A stretch of 25,223 nt of DNA from an uncultured Paraprevotella sp. (GCA_910584955.1 CAJUDC010000021.1:1-25223), one strand, 5' to 3'. Shown: positions 14,269-22,669, counted from the stretch's first letter. Program-made: numbers and translations. The notes: a model not told the origin generated them from the sequence alone.

Positions 14269-15972
14269 ATGAAACGATTCACACCTTATTATATATATAT
14301 ACTTTTTTGTCTGTGCCCCGTCCTTGTATCGGCACAGACCCATTACCCCAAACGAGAAGTCAGAGCCGTCTGGCTGACAACACTCAGCGGTTTGGACTGG
14401 CCGAAGACAAAAGCCGACACGGAAACCGGACGCCGGCAACAGCAGCAGGAACTATGCGATCTGCTTGACCGGCTGAAAGCCATTCATATAAATACCGTAT
14501 TGTTGCAGACCCGCGTACGGGGTACCGTAATTTATCCTTCAACCATCGAGCCGTGGGATAACTGCCTGACGGGCACCTACGGGCAATCTCCCGGCTATGA
14601 TCCTTTACAGTTTGCCGTGGAGGAATGCCATAAACGAGGAATGGAGCTGCACGCCTGGCTCGTCACCATCCCCTGTTTCAAGACCGCAGCGGCACGGCAT
14701 CTGGGGAATCGGTCGGTGCTGAAGACACACCCTTCTCTTTGCATACGCCACAACGACTCCTGGTATCTGGATCCCGGTATGCCGGGAACAGCCGACTATC
14801 TGTCGGCACTGTGCAAAGAAGTGGCAGAGCGCTACGACATCGACGGCATTCACTTCGATTACATCCGCTATCCCGAGAACGCCACTGCTTTCTCCGATCA
14901 AAAGTCCTATCGCAAATACGGTCGGGGAACCGACAAGAAACGTTGGCGACGGGAGAACATCACACGGTGCGTACGACGCATGTATGAAACCGTCAAAGCA
15001 GTAAAGCCTTGGATCAAAATAAGCAGTTCCCCCATCGGTAAATTTGCCGATCTGAAACGCTTCCCGTCCAAAGGATGGAACGCCTACAACGCCGTTTATC
15101 AGGATGCACAGGGCTGGCTTCGCGAAGGTATCCACGACATGCTCTTCCCCATGATGTATTTCCAAGGCGATCATTTTTATCCTTTTGCCGCCGACTGGCA
15201 GGAATGCAGTGCAGGGCGTCCGGTGGTGCCGGGACTGGGCATTTATTTTCTGAGCCCTTCGGAAAAAGACTGGGAACTGGGTGTTATCACACGAGAATTA
15301 CATTTCATCCGTTCGTTCGGACTGACGGGACAGGCTTACTTCCGGTCTAAATTCCTGACCGCAGATACTAAAGGGCTTTATACCTATCTGAAACAATTCT
15401 ATTATCCGTATCCGGCTCTTACCCCGGCATGCACCTGGCTGGACAGCATCGCCCCCTCCTCACCCGGCGAGCCCAACCGGATCGTTATGGACGAACAGAC
15501 GGAACTGTTATGCTGGGCCCCCTCTACCGATAACGTCTGCGGAACCGACGTACGCTACAACCTGTATGCATCCCGCCAAACTCCTGTAGACATCTCACGA
15601 CCGGAACATCTGGTAGCGGTGAACCTGACGGAATGCCGGTATGCTGCCAACCGCGTCTTCAACACGCTGAACGGAATGCACTTCGCCGTAACCGCCGTAG
15701 ACCGCTTCGGCAACGAAAGCCAACCGACCCCCTTCGAAAGCGGCTATACGGTCCCCTCCGCCCGATCCGGTCTGTCCTGCGACGGCAAAACAGTCACGCT
15801 GCCCCCGTTGGATACGGAATTCCTTATACTGACAGATATTGCGGGCCGCCCGATCCGCAGCATGCGCTACAATTCCAGTCTTTCCGTTACGGACCTGCCC
15901 GACGGAGTCTATACCGTACGTACCTTGCAGAAGAAAGGACTTTCGCGCCCCATAGGCTGGTTTTTCAAATAA
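14269..15972 (+). CDS. GHL10-family (DUF187) secreted glycosyl hydrolase-like protein
   Basis: The 567-residue protein has a signal peptide (~1-22, ending LVSAQ) and a GHL10/DUF187 barrel (~27-375). Barrel motifs are REVRAVWLTTLSGLDWP, INTVLLQTRVRGTVIYPS, CHKRGMELHAWLV and DIDGIHFDYIRYPEN (191-205), the last with the conserved acidic residue. A fibronectin-III-like module follows (~395-490), then a ~75-residue beta tail ending LPDGVYTVRTLQKKG. Such proteins are secreted and are presumed to act on glycan or cell-wall polymers; the substrate is unknown. The ATG at 14269 is used rather than a TTG two codons upstream. Its 3' end overlaps the convergent ATP-grasp gene by 8 bases with no terminator. 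It is a paralogue of the gene at 1-675, but only the barrel is shared in what can be seen. Confidence 0.88.
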   Translation: MKRFTPYYIYILFCLCPVLVSAQTHYPKREVRAVWLTTLSGLDWPKTKADTETGRRQQQQELCDLLDRLKAIHINTVLLQTRVRGTVIYPSTIEPWDNCLTGTYGQSPGYDPLQFAVEECHKRGMELHAWLVTIPCFKTAAARHLGNRSVLKTHPSLCIRHNDSWYLDPGMPGTADYLSALCKEVAERYDIDGIHFDYIRYPENATAFSDQKSYRKYGRGTDKKRWRRENITRCVRRMYETVKAVKPWIKISSSPIGKFADLKRFPSKGWNAYNAVYQDAQGWLREGIHDMLFPMMYFQGDHFYPFAADWQECSAGRPVVPGLGIYFLSPSEKDWELGVITRELHFIRSFGLTGQAYFRSKFLTADTKGLYTYLKQFYYPYPALTPACTWLDSIAPSSPGEPNRIVMDEQTELLCWAPSTDNVCGTDVRYNLYASRQTPVDISRPEHLVAVNLTECRYAANRVFNTLNGMHFAVTAVDRFGNESQPTPFESGYTVPSARSGLSCDGKTVTLPPLDTEFLILTDIAGRPIRSMRYNSSLSVTDLPDGVYTVRTLQKKGLSRPIGWFFK

Positions 15973-17188
15973 CCGCCGTTCGCGCACCCGGCGATACCAC
16001 CACCTGCAACCAAGCGTGATAACGGGTCTGCCCGTCCACCGGCGTAAGCGGACAATAACCGTCCGCTATACGTCCTGCGGTCACTCTCAGAGGATGTTCC
16101 GCCCGACGGCGCCCGGCTTCCATTCTCAACCGATCCGGCTGAGACGAATAGGCGATCCCGAACTCCGCCTCAACGCCCTCCGGTAAATAACGCTCCAGAA
16201 AAACCGATACCATACCCATCGTCATGCGAAGATTCACCTCCACACAAGGATGAAGGCAATAGCCGCCCCTCCCCGGAGCGCGGCACACCATCATATCCAC
16301 TCCCAGAAATCCCTTATAGACCGAACCGACCAGTACCGTCAACCGTTCCGTCAAAAAAGACTGCACCTTACGGTACACCGCATCCGTCACCCACCGACGC
16401 AAATAAGCCCTCTTTACCTCCTCCGATGCCACCCGACTGCTCCGATAAGCCCCCTGTTCGGTAGTGGCAAAGAGCGACAAGCCCGCATACCTCACCGCTC
16501 CCGCCCCGTCGGAATAAAACTCCATAGCCAAATCCACTTTTTTCTCATACAAAGGTTCAACCACTACCGCCCCCTGCCTTGCCAACAGATTGCGGCACCA
16601 ACCGGACAAAGGCGGCTGCCAACCGCCGCGCCCCAGGCGCAATCCTTTGCCACTGCCCGACCAAGGTGCTTTCAAGAGCGTTTCGGGATACTTCCGCAGC
16701 AAGCCGACAATCTCCTCTTCACCGGTACAATAAAAAGATTCGCCGCACCACACGGGAGTCTCCCCCTCGAAGCCATCGGCGACGTCACGCCGGAAATCAT
16801 TCAACAAAGTCACCGCTGTCTGCCGACCGGATAAAGCCCTAAGCACCGCCATACGCTCATCGGAAGGCAACAGTTCCTTTTCGAAACCATGCTTCCGCAA
16901 GGCATGCAGCAACATAGGGTTCCAGCCCCACGGACAAAACTCACCGACAGCCGGCATCACCTGACCGTCATACCAGTCCACCCGGGGTGCAATCGTTCCC
17001 GCGTCCTGCATGAAAGCCTCAGCCCTTTCGGGCGCCGAGACCCACACCGCATCCCCTTCGCCGGCCCACCACATCGGCAGCACATCCAGATCGGCGGCCA
17101 TCGTCCGGGCAGAAAGCGGCGGAATGAAATTGGGATCGGCATTGGCCAGTGCCAAATCATTTTCGGGATTAAACAAAAACAGTTTCAT
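15965..17188 (-). CDS. Uncharacterised ATP-grasp-like protein
   Basis: This 407-residue cytoplasmic protein starts MKLFLFNPENDLALAN and has no signal peptide. Features typical of ATP-grasp ligases are visible: a Gly-rich nucleotide loop LLKAPWSGSGKGLRL (171-185), EPLYEKKVDLAMEF (211-224), FLGVDMMVC (294-302) and a metal-type CVEVNLRMTMG with E317 and N319. ATP-grasp enzymes join a carboxylate to an amine or thiol; what this one joins is unknown. I know of similar Bacteroidales hypothetical proteins but no assigned role. The -7 box ends only 4 bases before the ATG, so the message is probably leaderless. It is divergent from the AAA gene through back-to-back promoters and convergent with the GHL10 gene. 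Confidence 0.75.
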   Translation of the reverse strand: MKLFLFNPENDLALANADPNFIPPLSARTMAADLDVLPMWWAGEGDAVWVSAPERAEAFMQDAGTIAPRVDWYDGQVMPAVGEFCPWGWNPMLLHALRKHGFEKELLPSDERMAVLRALSGRQTAVTLLNDFRRDVADGFEGETPVWCGESFYCTGEEEIVGLLRKYPETLLKAPWSGSGKGLRLGRGGWQPPLSGWCRNLLARQGAVVVEPLYEKKVDLAMEFYSDGAGAVRYAGLSLFATTEQGAYRSSRVASEEVKRAYLRRWVTDAVYRKVQSFLTERLTVLVGSVYKGFLGVDMMVCRAPGRGGYCLHPCVEVNLRMTMGMVSVFLERYLPEGVEAEFGIAYSSQPDRLRMEAGRRRAEHPLRVTAGRIADGYCPLTPVDGQTRYHAWLQVVVSPGARTAVI

Positions 17189-17192
17189 GCAA

Positions 17193-17225
17193 CAAAGTTA
17201 GCGAAAAAGATAAATATTTTGCCAA
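17193..17225 (-). promoter_or_regulatory. Promoter TTG-N22-TAACTTTG of the ATP-grasp-like gene
   Basis: The -7 box TAACTTTG is at 17200-17193 on the minus strand, with TTG at 17225-17223 and a 22-base spacer. Predicted start is about 17190, two bases before the ATG at 17188. Confidence 0.6.
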
Positions 17226-17231
17226 CTCTAC

Positions 17232-17262
17232 TTTGCAAATTGAGCATTTTCCGCTATCTTTG
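17232..17262 (+). promoter_or_regulatory. Promoter TTTG-N19-TATCTTTG of the AAA ATPase gene
   Basis: TTTG at 17232-17235 and TATCTTTG at 17255-17262 with a 19-base spacer match the Bacteroidales consensus in full. Predicted start near 17265 rules out translation upstream of the ATG at 17284. Its -33 element is only 6 bases from that of the divergent promoter. Confidence 0.8.
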
Positions 17263-17283
17263 CATCGTCATATTGATAAAGAG

Positions 17284-18462
17284 ATGGAGGCCTTTTTCAG
17301 AACACACGCTTACTTGGTTGAGCACACGAATGTGCCTGTACGTCGCGCCTTGATGGATGAAATCAATTGGAATGACCGGCTGATCGGCATCAAGGGAACC
17401 CGAGGTGTGGGCAAAACCACCTTCCTGCTGCAATACGCCAAAGAGCATTTTCAGATAAACGACCGAAAATGCCTTTATATCAATATGAACAACTTCTACT
17501 TTCAAGGCAAGGGCATAGCCGAATTTGCCGGAGAGTTTCAGGCGTCGGGAGGAGAAGTACTGCTCATCGACCAAGTGTTCAAACAGCCCGACTGGAGTAC
17601 GGAACTGCGTCAGTGTTACGATCGCTACCCGAAGTTGAAAATCGTATTCACCGGTTCCTCCGTCATGCGGCTGAAGGAAGAGAATCCGGAACTGAACGGC
17701 ATCGTAAGTTCCTATAACCTGCGCGGTTTTTCGTTTCGGGAATTTCTGAACCAGCAGACCGGAAACCGGTTCCGACCTTTCACGTATCAGGAAATCATCG
17801 CCAACCACGAACAACTGGTACGGACCATATTACCCAAGGTCAGTCCGCTCCAATACTTCCAAGATTACCTGCATCACGGCTTTTACCCTTTCTTTCTGGA
17901 AAAGCGCAACTTCTCGGAAAATCTGCTGAAAACGATGAACATGATGCTGGAAGTAGACATACTCCTCATCAAACAGATCGAACTAAAGTATCTGACCAAG
18001 ATCAAGAAGTTGCTGTATCTGCTCGCTGTGGACAGTCCGGTGATCCCCAACGTCAGCCAACTGGCCGCAGACATCCAGACATCCCGGGCTACGGTAATGA
18101 ACTACATCAAGTATCTGGCGGACGCCCGGCTGATCAACATGATCTATCCGCCCGGAGAATCCTTTCCCAAGAAACCGGCCAAGATCATGATGCAGAACTC
18201 CAACCTGATGTATGCCATCTACCCCAACCGGATGGAAGAAACGGACCTTCTGGAAACGTTTTTCCAGAACGCCCTGTGGAAAGGACACAGCGTAAACAAA
18301 GGCGATAAGAACGTGTCGTTCCTCATCGACGGGAAAGACGCTTTCAAAATCTGCCGGGAAGAACCGCGAAAGAACAATCCCCGGCTGATTTACGCCCGCC
18401 ATCACATTGAAATCGGACACGGGAACCAGATTCCGATCTGGCTGTTCGGTTTCTTGTATTAA
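17284..18462 (+). CDS. AAA-family ATPase (AAA_14/DUF4143 type)
   Basis: The 392-residue protein has Walker A GTRGVGKTT (38-46), a Walker B segment EVLLIDQVFKQPDW (91-104), sensor-like FTGSSVMRL (122-130) and a DUF4143-like C-terminal half with a winged-helix segment (NVSQLAADIQTSRATVMNYI, 256-275). Where most AAA_14 proteins have DE in Walker B, this one has D96-Q97, so hydrolysis may be weak or absent. The role of these ATPases is mostly unknown; none of the usual DNA-defence partners is next to it. The frame stays open to 17233, but that part lies inside the promoter, so the ATG at 17284 is the start. nifJ begins 44 bases after it and may be co-transcribed. Confidence 0.85.
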   Translation: MEAFFRTHAYLVEHTNVPVRRALMDEINWNDRLIGIKGTRGVGKTTFLLQYAKEHFQINDRKCLYINMNNFYFQGKGIAEFAGEFQASGGEVLLIDQVFKQPDWSTELRQCYDRYPKLKIVFTGSSVMRLKEENPELNGIVSSYNLRGFSFREFLNQQTGNRFRPFTYQEIIANHEQLVRTILPKVSPLQYFQDYLHHGFYPFFLEKRNFSENLLKTMNMMLEVDILLIKQIELKYLTKIKKLLYLLAVDSPVIPNVSQLAADIQTSRATVMNYIKYLADARLINMIYPPGESFPKKPAKIMMQNSNLMYAIYPNRMEETDLLETFFQNALWKGHSVNKGDKNVSFLIDGKDAFKICREEPRKNNPRLIYARHHIEIGHGNQIPIWLFGFLY

Positions 18463-18506
18463 CCGCAAAATATTTTCAAACAATCATCGTAATAGTATCA
18501 TTTATT

Positions 18507-21500
18507 ATGGCAAAAGAAAAAAAATTTATCACATGTGACGGCAACCAGGCCGCAGCTCATATCTCGTATATGTTCTCGGAAGTGGCTGCCATCTACCCCA
18601 TCACTCCGTCCTCTACCATGGCGGAGTATGTTGACGAATGGGCGGCACAAGGCCGTAAGAACATCTTCGGCGAAACCGTTCTGGTACAGGAAATGCAGTC
18701 GGAAGGCGGTGCAGCCGGTGCCGTTCACGGATCGCTGCAAGCCGGTGCGCTGACTTCCACATATACGGCTTCGCAGGGCTTGCTGCTGATGATCCCGAAC
18801 ATGTATAAGATTGCCGGCGAACTGTTGCCGTGCGTATTCCATGTATCGGCCCGTACGCTGGCGTCTCACTCCCTGTGTATCTTCGGCGACCATCAGGATG
18901 TGATGTCCTGCCGTCAGACCGGCTTCGCCATGCTGGCCGAGGGTTCCGTACAGGAAGTTATGGACCTGGCCGGTGTAGCACATCTGTCCACTATCAAGAG
19001 CCGCGTTCCCTTCCTGAACTTCTTCGACGGTTTCCGTACCTCGCACGAGATACAGAAAATCGAGATGCTGGAGAACGACGACCTTGCTCCGCTGATCGAC
19101 CAGCAGGCACTGGCCGAATTCCGCGAACGTGCCCTGACGCCGGAGAAACCGGTGGCACGCGGTATGGCCGAGAACCCCGATACATTCTTCACTCACCGCG
19201 AAGCCTGCAACCCGTACTACGACGCCGTTCCGGCCATCGTAGAAGAATACATAGAAAAAGTATCCGAAATCACGGGCCGCAAATACGGTCTGTTCAGCTA
19301 CTACGGTGCTGAGGATGCCGACCGCGTAATCATCGCTATGGGTTCCGTAACCGAAGCTATCCGCGAAGTAATCGACCACTTGACCGCCCAGGGCGAAAAG
19401 GTAGGTCTGGTAGCCGTTCATCTGTACCGTCCGTTCTCGGCCAAGCACTTCCTGGCTGCCGTTCCGAAGACAGCCAAACGCATTGCCGTGCTTGACCGTA
19501 CGAAGGAACCGGGCGCCAACGGCGAACCGCTCTATCTGGACGTGAAGGACTGCTTCTACGGACAAGCCGACGCTCCCGTTATCGTGGGCGGTCGTTACGG
19601 TCTGGGATCCAAGGACACCACTCCGGCACAGATCCTGGCTGTATATGAAAACCTGGCGATGGCCGAGCCGAAAAACCGCTTCACACTGGGCATCGACGAC
19701 GACGTGACGTATACCTCGCTTCCGCTGAAAGAGGAAATTGCCGTAGGCGGCGAAGGTATGTTCGAAGCCAAGTTCTACGGGCTGGGTGCCGACGGAACCG
19801 TAGGTGCCAACAAGAACTCCGTAAAGATTATCGGTGAAAACACCAACAAACACTGCCAGGCTTATTTCTCCTATGACTCCAAAAAGTCGGGCGGTTTCAC
19901 TTGCTCGCACCTGCGTTTCGGCGATGATCCCATCCGCTCCACTTACTTGGTGAACACGCCCAACTTCGTGGCATGCCACGTTCAGGCCTACCTGAGAATG
20001 TACGACGTGACGCGCGGTCTGCGTAAAAACGGTACGTTCCTGCTGAACACCATCTGGGAAGGCGACGAACTGGCCGCCAACCTGCCCAACAAGGTTAAGG
20101 CTTATTTCGCCAAGAACAATATTAAAGTATATTACATCAACGCCACCAAGATTGCGCAGGAAATCGGGCTGGGCAACCGCACCAACACGATTCTGCAATC
20201 GGCCTTCTTCCGCATCACAGGGGTGATTCCTGTAGATCTGGCCATCGAGCAGATGAAGAAATTCATCGTGAAGTCCTATGGCAAGAAGGGCGAAGACGTG
20301 GTGAACAAGAACTATGCAGCCGTAGACCGTGGCGGCGAATACCAGGAACTGACGGTAGACCCGGCATGGGCCTCTCTGGAAGCCGACGCCATCGATCCCA
20401 ACAACGATCCGGCATTCATCAACGAAGTGGTTCGGCCCATCAACGCCCAGGACGGCGACCTGCTGAAGGTGTCCGCTTTCAAGGGCATCGAGGACGGTAC
20501 ATGGCCGCAGGGCACGGCAGCCTTCGAAAAGCGCGGTGTTGCCCCGTTCGTTCCTACATGGTCGGCAGCCAACTGTATCCAGTGTAACAAATGTGCCTAC
20601 GTTTGTCCGCATGCCGCCATCCGTCCGTTCGTTCTCGACGAACAAGAAGCTGCGGGCCTCAACGCCGACAAGCTCGAAATCAAAGCTCCGGCCGCATTGA
20701 AAGGCATGAACTTCCGCATACAGGTGAGCGTGCTCGACTGTCTGGGCTGCGGCAACTGTGCCGATGTTTGTCCGGGCAATCCGAAACTGGGCGGTCCGGC
20801 TCTGCGCATGGTTCCGCTGGAAGGCGAGCTGGACGAAGCCGCCAACTGGGAATACTGCGTGAAGAACGTGAAGAGCAAACAAGATAAGGTAGACATTCTG
20901 CAATCTCCCAAGAACTCGCAATTTGCCACTCCGCTCTTCGAGTTCTCCGGCGCCTGCTCCGGTTGCGGTGAGACACCGTACGTGAAACTAATCTCTCAGC
21001 TGTTCGGTGACCGCGAAATCGTAGCCAACGCCACCGGTTGTTCGTCTATCTACTCCGGTTCCATTCCGTCTACCCCCTACACGACCAACGAGAAAGGCCA
21101 AGGTCCGGCCTGGGCAAACTCCCTGTTCGAGGATTTCTGCGAGTTCGGTTTGGGTATGACACTCGCCAACAAGAAGATGAAGGCCCGTCTGGTAAATCTT
21201 ATGACCGAAGCACAGACCTGCACATGTTGCAACGACGAGCTGAAGGCCTTGATGAACGAATGGATGGAGAAGAAAGAAGACGCTGCCGCCACCAAGGCAC
21301 TGGCTCCGCAAATCATCGAGGCCTGCAAGGCATGCAACTGCGAGACCTGCCAGAAGATATTGGCGCTGAGCCACTTCCTCGTTAAGCGTTCGCAGTGGAT
21401 TATCGGCGGTGACGGTGCTTCCTACGACATCGGCTACGGCGGTCTGGATCACGTAATCGCTTCGGGCGAGGATGTGAACATTCTGGTGCTCGATACCGAA

Positions 21501-22049
21501 GTTTACTCCAACACCGGCGGTCAGTCGTCCAAGGCAACCCCACTCGGTGCCATCGCCAAGTTCGCCGCTTCGGGCAAGCGCGTACGTAAGAAAGACCTGG
21601 GCATGATTGCCACCACTTACGGCTATGTATATGTGGCACAAATCGCCATGGGCGCCGACCAAAGCCAGTGTCTCAAAGCCATCCGCGAGGCAGAGGCTTA
21701 TCCCGGTCCTTCCATCATCATCGCTTATGCTCCGTGTATCAACCACGGCTTGAAGAAAGGTATGGGCAAGTCGCAGGCCGAAGAGGCTGCCGCCGTAGCT
21801 TGCGGTTACTGGCACCTGTGGCGCTTCAATCCGGCATTGGAGGCAGAAGGCAAGAATCCGTTCTCGCTCGACTCCAAAGAGCCCAACTGGGAAGCTTTCC
21901 AGGATTATCTGAAGGGCGAGGTTCGTTTCGCCTCCGTCATGAAACAATATCCTACCGAAGCTGCCGAATTGTTCAACGCATGCGAAGAGATGGCCAAGAA
22001 GCGCTACCAGAGCTATGTGCGTATGACCAAGATGGATTGGTCGGAATAA
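18507..22049 (+). CDS. nifJ: Pyruvate:ferredoxin (flavodoxin) oxidoreductase NifJ
   Basis: NifJ converts pyruvate and CoA to acetyl-CoA and CO2, reducing ferredoxin or flavodoxin; it is a main pyruvate-oxidising enzyme of anaerobes and activates metronidazole. The 1180-residue single chain has the full domain set: pyruvate-binding N-terminal domain (YPITPSSTMAE, 30-40), CoA-side and EKR-type linker regions, a two-cluster ferredoxin domain (CxxCxxCxxxCP at 690-701 and 745-756), proximal cluster cysteines C817, C820, C845 and C1077, and the thiamine-diphosphate motif from GDGASYDIGYGG (968) to SNTGG (1001-1005). Residues 904-948 hold seven extra cysteines. There is no -7 box in the 44-base gap after the AAA gene, so it is either co-transcribed or uses a promoter I did not recognise. 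A very strong terminator follows. Confidence 0.97.
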   Translation: MAKEKKFITCDGNQAAAHISYMFSEVAAIYPITPSSTMAEYVDEWAAQGRKNIFGETVLVQEMQSEGGAAGAVHGSLQAGALTSTYTASQGLLLMIPNMYKIAGELLPCVFHVSARTLASHSLCIFGDHQDVMSCRQTGFAMLAEGSVQEVMDLAGVAHLSTIKSRVPFLNFFDGFRTSHEIQKIEMLENDDLAPLIDQQALAEFRERALTPEKPVARGMAENPDTFFTHREACNPYYDAVPAIVEEYIEKVSEITGRKYGLFSYYGAEDADRVIIAMGSVTEAIREVIDHLTAQGEKVGLVAVHLYRPFSAKHFLAAVPKTAKRIAVLDRTKEPGANGEPLYLDVKDCFYGQADAPVIVGGRYGLGSKDTTPAQILAVYENLAMAEPKNRFTLGIDDDVTYTSLPLKEEIAVGGEGMFEAKFYGLGADGTVGANKNSVKIIGENTNKHCQAYFSYDSKKSGGFTCSHLRFGDDPIRSTYLVNTPNFVACHVQAYLRMYDVTRGLRKNGTFLLNTIWEGDELAANLPNKVKAYFAKNNIKVYYINATKIAQEIGLGNRTNTILQSAFFRITGVIPVDLAIEQMKKFIVKSYGKKGEDVVNKNYAAVDRGGEYQELTVDPAWASLEADAIDPNNDPAFINEVVRPINAQDGDLLKVSAFKGIEDGTWPQGTAAFEKRGVAPFVPTWSAANCIQCNKCAYVCPHAAIRPFVLDEQEAAGLNADKLEIKAPAALKGMNFRIQVSVLDCLGCGNCADVCPGNPKLGGPALRMVPLEGELDEAANWEYCVKNVKSKQDKVDILQSPKNSQFATPLFEFSGACSGCGETPYVKLISQLFGDREIVANATGCSSIYSGSIPSTPYTTNEKGQGPAWANSLFEDFCEFGLGMTLANKKMKARLVNLMTEAQTCTCCNDELKALMNEWMEKKEDAAATKALAPQIIEACKACNCETCQKILALSHFLVKRSQWIIGGDGASYDIGYGGLDHVIASGEDVNILVLDTEVYSNTGGQSSKATPLGAIAKFAASGKRVRKKDLGMIATTYGYVYVAQIAMGADQSQCLKAIREAEAYPGPSIIIAYAPCINHGLKKGMGKSQAEEAAAVACGYWHLWRFNPALEAEGKNPFSLDSKEPNWEAFQDYLKGEVRFASVMKQYPTEAAELFNACEEMAKKRYQSYVRMTKMDWSE

Positions 22050-22084
22050 TCCGTTCCGTCCGATACGCATCGGAATAACTGTTC

Positions 22085-22124
22085 ACGGATGGGAAAACAT
22101 GAAGTTTTCCCATCCGTTTTTTTT
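22085..22124 (+). terminator. Intrinsic terminator of nifJ
   Basis: Perfect 14-bp stem ACGGATGGGAAAAC / GTTTTCCCATCCGT with loop ATGAA and an eight-T tract, starting 36 bases after the nifJ stop. Confidence 0.95.
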
Positions 22125-22376
22125 CGTTCCGCCTCCTCTTTTATCAACCGAAATATTTACAAAAAAGCATTACCGAAACATCTTTGACAGCCCGCAAAGT
22201 CCTGTTTTTCTCCTGCCCAAAGCCACTTCACCAACCGTTGCAGTCTCCGTTTTTCTACGTTATGCAACTTTCCGAATTACCGCGCTCACCCCGTCCTTAC
22301 GTCATGAGCGACATTATCCGACGTGGGGCGCAGGACTTTCCAACGCAGTGCGCACCACAAAAAGCCCTTATGATAC
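22125..22376. other. Intergenic stretch between two convergent terminators
   Basis: It lies between the nifJ terminator (plus) and the small-RNA terminator (minus). No TAnnTTTG box on either strand, structured element or recognisable reading frame was found; I see nothing functional. Confidence 0.4.
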
Positions 22377-22407
22377 AAAAAAATCCCGCTCCCCCAAGGG
22401 AACGGGA
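22377..22407 (-). terminator. Intrinsic terminator of the minus-strand small RNA
   Basis: Ten-base-pair stem (22384-22393 with 22398-22407, one G-U pair), loop of 4, followed on the minus strand by seven T (22383-22377). No protein gene on the minus strand needs it, which supports a non-coding unit. Confidence 0.85.
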
Positions 22408-22551
22408 CAATTTCATCAGCCAAGCACCGTAACGGACCGCCCTCAGGGGCATGCCGTCCTCCCCACAACCGGATAAGGATGCGGGCAAAAGACGGCAATA
22501 TTTCTTACAGTATGCGAAGCATTCATAGAATAGTCGAACAAAATTTCCGAC
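22377..22551 (-). ncRNA. Candidate ~175-nt structured small RNA
   Basis: The unit runs from the consensus promoter at 22584-22554 to the terminator at 22407-22377. In minus-strand order it holds a two-tier hairpin (TGCCGTC 22497-22491 with GACGGCA 22458-22452; inside it CCCGCA 22485-22480 with TGTGGG 22467-22462), then GCCC-CTGA-GGGC, then CCG-TTA-CGG and the terminator. A short ATG frame (about 18 codons, beginning MNASHTVRN) exists but resembles nothing. I do not recognise a known RNA family. It shares its promoter sequence and the 10-mer TCCGTTACGG with the candidate at 3841-4010. Confidence 0.5.
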
Positions 22552-22553
22552 AG

Positions 22554-22584
22554 CAAATATACAACATTTTTCCGGCCTTGTCAA
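22554..22584 (-). promoter_or_regulatory. Strong promoter TTG-N20-TATATTTG, minus strand
   Basis: TTG at 22584-22582 and TATATTTG at 22561-22554 with a 20-base spacer. The 18 bases AAAATGTTGTATATTTGC and the leading TTGACAA are identical, and equally spaced, in the promoter at 3807-3838. Confidence 0.75.
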
Positions 22585-22669
22585 GAGGTCGCAGCGCAGG
22601 GCTATCCGGTTACCCCCGACACAGATAAAATCCGCTTGACAACCTCGCCCGAAGATCCGTCAAAAACAC

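Noticed and set aside
17233..17283. Upstream extension of the AAA ATPase from a TTG
   Set aside because: It lies inside the consensus promoter (17232-17262), before the predicted transcription start.
18498..20921. An 807-codon open frame antisense to nifJ
   Set aside because: It is fully opposite nifJ, has no domain signature and reflects the biased codon use of that gene.
22297..22584. A 95-codon minus-strand frame over the second small RNA
   Set aside because: Its start lies in the -33 element of the promoter and it runs through the terminator.
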